This document shows positions 4,768 to 8,380 of a stretch of DNA of 8,380 bases, piece by piece. The first letter of the stretch is position 1. Each line of letters opens with the position of its first letter. The notes beneath the pieces are model-generated. The model worked only from the letters and a program-made list of their open reading frames with translations, searched no databases and was not told the origin of the DNA. The stretch comes from Anaerolineales bacterium. Lineage in GTDB: Bacteria > Chloroflexota > Anaerolineae > Anaerolineales > E44-bin32. The stretch lies in assembly GCA_030673085.1 (NCBI GenBank), contig DAOVFE010000058.1, forward strand, positions 1 to 8,380. The letters run 5' to 3'. The position numbers and the translations under genes are program-made.

Positions 4768-7700
4768 ATAAACCGCGGCCGCTAATTATAACTCTGATTC
4801 TAACCGGAATTGCCCTTGCTGGTTGCAAGCATGCGACAACTATAACCCCAACACTTGCTATCGCCGCCCCTCCCAGGGCAATTATCAGTGAGGTGATGGC
4901 AGGGGTCCAGGATAACAATAACTATGAATTCATCGAGCTTTATAACCCCGGAGATAGCCCCATCGACCTGAATACCTATGCCCTTCATTACCGGTTGCCC
5001 AACAGCCAAGAGGACCTAACAGTCTATCAGTGGAATACCAAAGCATTCATACCACCCCGCGGCCACTATCTACTGGTTCGGGCGGACCAGGATATTGGAA
5101 TAGTCCCGGATAAAACCTTTAAACAATCGCTCAATACTTCTGGCGGAGGGCTTGCCTTAATCAATGCCAGTGGGACTATTGCTGATAGTCTGGGCTGGGG
5201 AAAGGCTCCGCAAAACTTCAGCGAAGGGACGCCGGCGCCAGCATTGGAAAATGGATTTTCACTTGAGCGACTTCCTGGGGGCGTAGGTGGCAATGCAATC
5301 GATACCCAAAACAACTTTGCTGATTTCTCCCTTAATGATTCTCCGTACCCACAGAATAGCGGCAGCCCGATTACCCCAGCAGCCAGCCAACATCTTGAGT
5401 TTGGCCTGTCTGCGCCGGAGACTGTTAACCCCGGCACTCAGTATAAGTACACACTTACCGTTACTAACCCGACCCAAAACACTCTAAATGGCATCTACAT
5501 CCAGATCCCAATACCGTCCGTTTTGGAGATCGCAAATCTTCCAGCGGGCTTCACCCAAGATGACCATGATTTATCGTGGACGCTCGGCGCATTAGAAGCG
5601 GGTCAAAGCAAATCCGATTCGATCACAGTCCAGGCTCCCTGGACTTATCAGACAGTTATCGTCCAGAATTACTTCGTTACCGGCGAGGGCGGCATTCTGC
5701 CGACTTTCGGCGGCCCGATCATCACCCGGATTGAAGGTGGCTCGATTCCCATCATCGCCGCCCGTGGATTAATGGATACCGAAGTCATCATCCAGGGTAT
5801 CGCCACTATGTATACTGGGGGATATTACGCCGGTGGAGGAAATACTAAGTTCTATATTGAAGATGAGACCTCCGGCATCCAGGTTCAGGTCTTTGGCGGC
5901 GAAAGGCTGGTCGATGTGCCAATCGGAGCCCGCGTCCGAGTTCGCGGAATAGTCGGCAATTACCGCGGATCGATTCAAGTCGTACCCGAAACCGTTCCTG
6001 ACGACGTTGAAATCCTCTCTCCTCCAAGTGAAGAAGTTGCAGTGCCTATCACTCCTATAAGTATCCAGCAAGCGGCCAATGATATGGAGACCCTGCCCGG
6101 GCATCTTGTAGAGATCGATGGAACAGCAACCCGTATCGAGGAATTCTCTTATAGCTATGAAATTGACATGACAAATGAGAATGGGCAAGTTGTTACATTG
6201 TATGTCGATAAAATGACAAACGCGACTGTCGAATCGCTCAAAGAAGGGCGTCAGTATCGCGTCTGTGGAATCCTTGAAGTGCGCGATGGAAGCATGAAGC
6301 TCTATCCAAGGACCCAATCCGATTTAGCCGAAATTTTTCCGCCAGCGCTTCTTCTCGATATCGACGCGCCAAACACCGTCCAATCAGGCGGCGCGCTTAC
6401 CTATACTTTAACAGCGCATAACTACACCGATGCGCCCCTCAGCAATATCGAGATTATTGCCTATCCTCCGGCGGAAGGAGCCGAGATCCCCGTCGCATCC
6501 GATGGCGGCAATTTCGATGGAAATGAGATCCGCTGGATCATTTCCGAACTGGCGGGTAACGGCGGCCAGGCGTCGGTTCAGTACACTGTTACTATAACTC
6601 CATCCGCGCATGATTATATCCAGGCCGGATCCGCTCAGGCCAACGCGGCAGAATGGCCGGAGCCGGCACAAGCGGCCCCCAGAAAAACGTTTATTGGCAA
6701 CCAGGTTCCTATTTGGGCCATTCAGGGATTCGGATCGAATTCTCCTTACGTCCTGGAAGAACTAACAACATCGGGTGTGGTTACCGGAGTTTTCCCCGGA
6801 TTAGAAGGATTCTGGATTCAGGAAACCACAACCGATGATGATCCAACAACCTCCGAAGGGCTTTTTATTGACATCGGAGAGTTAGAGCCTATGGTATCCA
6901 GCGGCGACTTGATCGAAGTCAGCGGAATCGTTCGCGAATCATCCCAGCAGACGCAACTTATGATCAGCCAGCCGGCCGATGTTCAAATCATGAGCTCGAC
7001 TAATCCATTGCCAGAAGCCATTGATCTTAATCCGCCAGTAAATGAGATCGAATCCCAACGCTACTTCGAAGCTATGGAAGGTATGCTTGCCCAAGTATCT
7101 GGACCTGCTCTGGCTATCGGCCCAACTTCCAAGTATGGGGAAGTCCCTCTGACCTTGCCTGAACATGGATTGCAGCGCCTTTGGCGCCAAAACGAGACCG
7201 GAATGGTGATTCTGGTGGATGATGGTTCATTTGATACGCACTACGATAGCTCCACCCTCGACTATGTCGTCGCCGCTGGAGATTCGGTCAAAAATATCGT
7301 CGGACCGCTTGCATTTACCTATGGGCGATACAAGATCGAACCCATCGCTGAACCTGAGGTAGAGGTCCAGGCCCGCGCATTTGAGCCGCTTTCCGAAATC
7401 GGTGAAAACCAATTCAGCATGATGACTTGGAACGTAGAAAATCTATTCGACATCCTCGACCCGCACCCTGCCGATCCGCCCCGCCCCAGGAAAGCTGATT
7501 ACGATCTTGCACTGGCGAAAGTGGCCAATACGATTTTAGGGGCTGGCGCGCCAACCATCATCGCTCTGCAAGAGGTTGAGAATATCAAGATTCTTGAAGA
7601 TTTGGCTGAGTGCGAGCCGATCGCCGAGTTTGGATATCAGCCTTTCCTGATCGAAGGAACCGACAGCCGGGGAATAGATGTTGGCTATCTTTTGCGGGGT

Positions 7701-8240
7701 GATCGGGTCCAGCTGATTGATTCGCACCAATATATTGCGCCAGAGGGACTAACCAGCCGCCCGCCCTTGCTGATCGAAGTTGAGATCACTGCCGGCGGAG
7801 AGCCGATTAAGTTGTATGCGATCAATAATCATTTCAGCTCGATGTCCGGCGGAGAAAAAGCTACCGAACCACGGCGCACCGCCCAGGCAGCCTGGAACGC
7901 CACTATCCTCGAAGGGGTCCTTGCAGACGAACCTGACGCGCTAGTGGCCATCATGGGCGATCTAAATTCATTCTATGACTCACCGCCGCTTGATGCTTTA
8001 CGTCAGGCCGGGCTTAAACACGTGTTTGAGCACCTGCCGGAAGAAGAACGCTATACCTATGTTTATTATGGCGTTTCCCAAACGCTAGATCATATCCTGG
8101 TTACGCCCCCACTGATGGGCATGCTTCAGTGGGTGGATATCCTGCATATCGACGCCGATTACCCGCCTCCGGAGCCGGGCGATCCTTCGGTTTGGCATAA
8201 ATCCGATCACGATCCAATCATCGTAACCTTTGGACCTTAA
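4764..8240 (+). CDS. Secreted lipoprotein nuclease: lamin-tail, DUF11-like, OB-fold and EEP domains
   Basis: A 1158-residue surface protein. Residues 1-21 form a type II signal peptide with lipobox LAGC, so Cys21 would be lipidated. Domains in order: lamin-tail domain (about 38-200, starting RAIISEVMAG); DUF11-like beta domain (about 212-292); OB-fold-like segments (about 328-417 and 446-525); a second DUF11-like domain (about 529-612); an ExeM/NucH-type OB region (about 648-743) continuing to about 880 with VDDG and GPLAFTYGRYKIEP; then an endonuclease/exonuclease/phosphatase domain (about 883-1158). Its active-site set is complete: N890 in WNVEN, E937 in LQEVEN, D972, N1022/H1023 in NNHFSS, D1066 and N1068 in MGDLNS, D1109/H1110 in LDHI, and D1148/H1149 in SDHDP. 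These fit a metal-dependent DNase I-like phosphodiesterase acting outside the cell, probably on extracellular DNA for nutrient gain or biofilm remodelling. It is monocistronic here. The family is well supported; the substrate is inferred. A sugar-nonspecific nuclease or another phosphodiesterase is the alternative. Confidence 0.92.
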   Translation: MNKPRPLIITLILTGIALAGCKHATTITPTLAIAAPPRAIISEVMAGVQDNNNYEFIELYNPGDSPIDLNTYALHYRLPNSQEDLTVYQWNTKAFIPPRGHYLLVRADQDIGIVPDKTFKQSLNTSGGGLALINASGTIADSLGWGKAPQNFSEGTPAPALENGFSLERLPGGVGGNAIDTQNNFADFSLNDSPYPQNSGSPITPAASQHLEFGLSAPETVNPGTQYKYTLTVTNPTQNTLNGIYIQIPIPSVLEIANLPAGFTQDDHDLSWTLGALEAGQSKSDSITVQAPWTYQTVIVQNYFVTGEGGILPTFGGPIITRIEGGSIPIIAARGLMDTEVIIQGIATMYTGGYYAGGGNTKFYIEDETSGIQVQVFGGERLVDVPIGARVRVRGIVGNYRGSIQVVPETVPDDVEILSPPSEEVAVPITPISIQQAANDMETLPGHLVEIDGTATRIEEFSYSYEIDMTNENGQVVTLYVDKMTNATVESLKEGRQYRVCGILEVRDGSMKLYPRTQSDLAEIFPPALLLDIDAPNTVQSGGALTYTLTAHNYTDAPLSNIEIIAYPPAEGAEIPVASDGGNFDGNEIRWIISELAGNGGQASVQYTVTITPSAHDYIQAGSAQANAAEWPEPAQAAPRKTFIGNQVPIWAIQGFGSNSPYVLEELTTSGVVTGVFPGLEGFWIQETTTDDDPTTSEGLFIDIGELEPMVSSGDLIEVSGIVRESSQQTQLMISQPADVQIMSSTNPLPEAIDLNPPVNEIESQRYFEAMEGMLAQVSGPALAIGPTSKYGEVPLTLPEHGLQRLWRQNETGMVILVDDGSFDTHYDSSTLDYVVAAGDSVKNIVGPLAFTYGRYKIEPIAEPEVEVQARAFEPLSEIGENQFSMMTWNVENLFDILDPHPADPPRPRKADYDLALAKVANTILGAGAPTIIALQEVENIKILEDLAECEPIAEFGYQPFLIEGTDSRGIDVGYLLRGDRVQLIDSHQYIAPEGLTSRPPLLIEVEITAGGEPIKLYAINNHFSSMSGGEKATEPRRTAQAAWNATILEGVLADEPDALVAIMGDLNSFYDSPPLDALRQAGLKHVFEHLPEEERYTYVYYGVSQTLDHILVTPPLMGMLQWVDILHIDADYPPPEPGDPSVWHKSDHDPIIVTFGP

Positions 8241-8289
8241 AGGTAAGGGATCTCTCTTCGATTGGAAGAAACTTCAATAGATTGTGTCA

Positions 8290-8320
8290 GAGGGCAGCGG
8301 CGAGTTGCCCTCCATTATAT
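8290..8320 (+). terminator. Probable terminator after the lipoprotein nuclease
   Basis: A perfect 7-bp stem GAGGGCA (8290-8296) with TGCCCTC (8306-8312) closes a 9-base loop, 49 bp past the stop codon. It is followed by CATTATATT, a weak, interrupted T-tract, so termination may be inefficient. Confidence 0.45.
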
Positions 8321-8335
8321 TGAGCGTTATTTCAT

Positions 8336-8362
8336 AAAAAAAAAGCACATTCTCTAACATGC
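8336..8362 (-). terminator. Possible terminator of a converging gene beyond the right edge
   Basis: Read on the minus strand, a 6-bp stem with two G-U pairs (GCATGT, 8362-8357, with ATGTGC, 8350-8345) is followed directly by nine T (8344-8336). The stem is weak but the T-run is strong and correctly placed. It would end a minus-strand gene converging on the lipoprotein gene from outside the window. Confidence 0.35.
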
Positions 8363-8380
8363 AAGAGCCACTAGTCCTTC

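Noticed and set aside
4682..4918. 78-codon minus-strand frame with a hydrophobic N-terminal half
   Set aside because: It is antisense to the lipoprotein signal peptide; the hydrophobic residues are a reflection of that region. No ribosome site was seen.
5769..6317. 182-codon minus-strand open frame inside the nuclease gene
   Set aside because: It is antisense to well-supported OB-fold coding sequence, and its translation shows no recognisable domain.

Overview
The window looks like chromosomal sequence from an uncultured or little-studied Chloroflexota (Anaerolineae-like) bacterium. This is an inference from protein style: an OmpR/PhoB-type regulator whose C-terminus reads like Anaerolineae regulators, a ParB-like/universal-stress-protein fusion, and a lamin-tail extracellular nuclease lipoprotein with a large surface-protein architecture. 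Base composition is moderate. There is no rRNA, tRNA, CRISPR array, intact transposase or phage gene.

Layout. Positions 1-47 may hold the first codons of a minus-strand gene that continues out of the window. Positions 74-164 hold two hairpins, one a good intrinsic terminator, that end the response-regulator gene (minus, 220-981). Upstream of that gene, 995-1110 carries four related 14-bp sites in alternating orientation that form two perfect inverted repeats, a candidate operator array. The non-genic stretch 982-1703 also holds a 74-codon open segment without a usual start codon (possible gene remnant, minus) and a compact nested inverted-repeat structure (1314-1398) that folds on paper into a three-way junction with a cUUCGg tetraloop. 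This stretch is the least explained part of the window.

Positions 1704-4417 (minus) are a probable two-gene operon: a DHH/DHHA1 phosphoesterase is first and a 580-residue ParB-like/USP fusion follows 71 bp later. Both families act on or bind nucleotides, so a shared role in nucleotide metabolism, signalling or stress is plausible but unproven.

Positions 4418-4763 separate this operon from a divergent plus-strand gene (4764-8240) for a secreted lipoprotein of 1158 residues: lamin-tail domain, two DUF11-like beta domains, several OB-fold-like segments of the ExeM/NucH type and a complete endonuclease/exonuclease/phosphatase catalytic domain. It is most likely a surface-anchored DNase or phosphodiesterase that scavenges extracellular DNA or nucleotides. 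The gene is followed by a modest hairpin, and the right edge carries a terminator-like signal for a converging gene outside the window.
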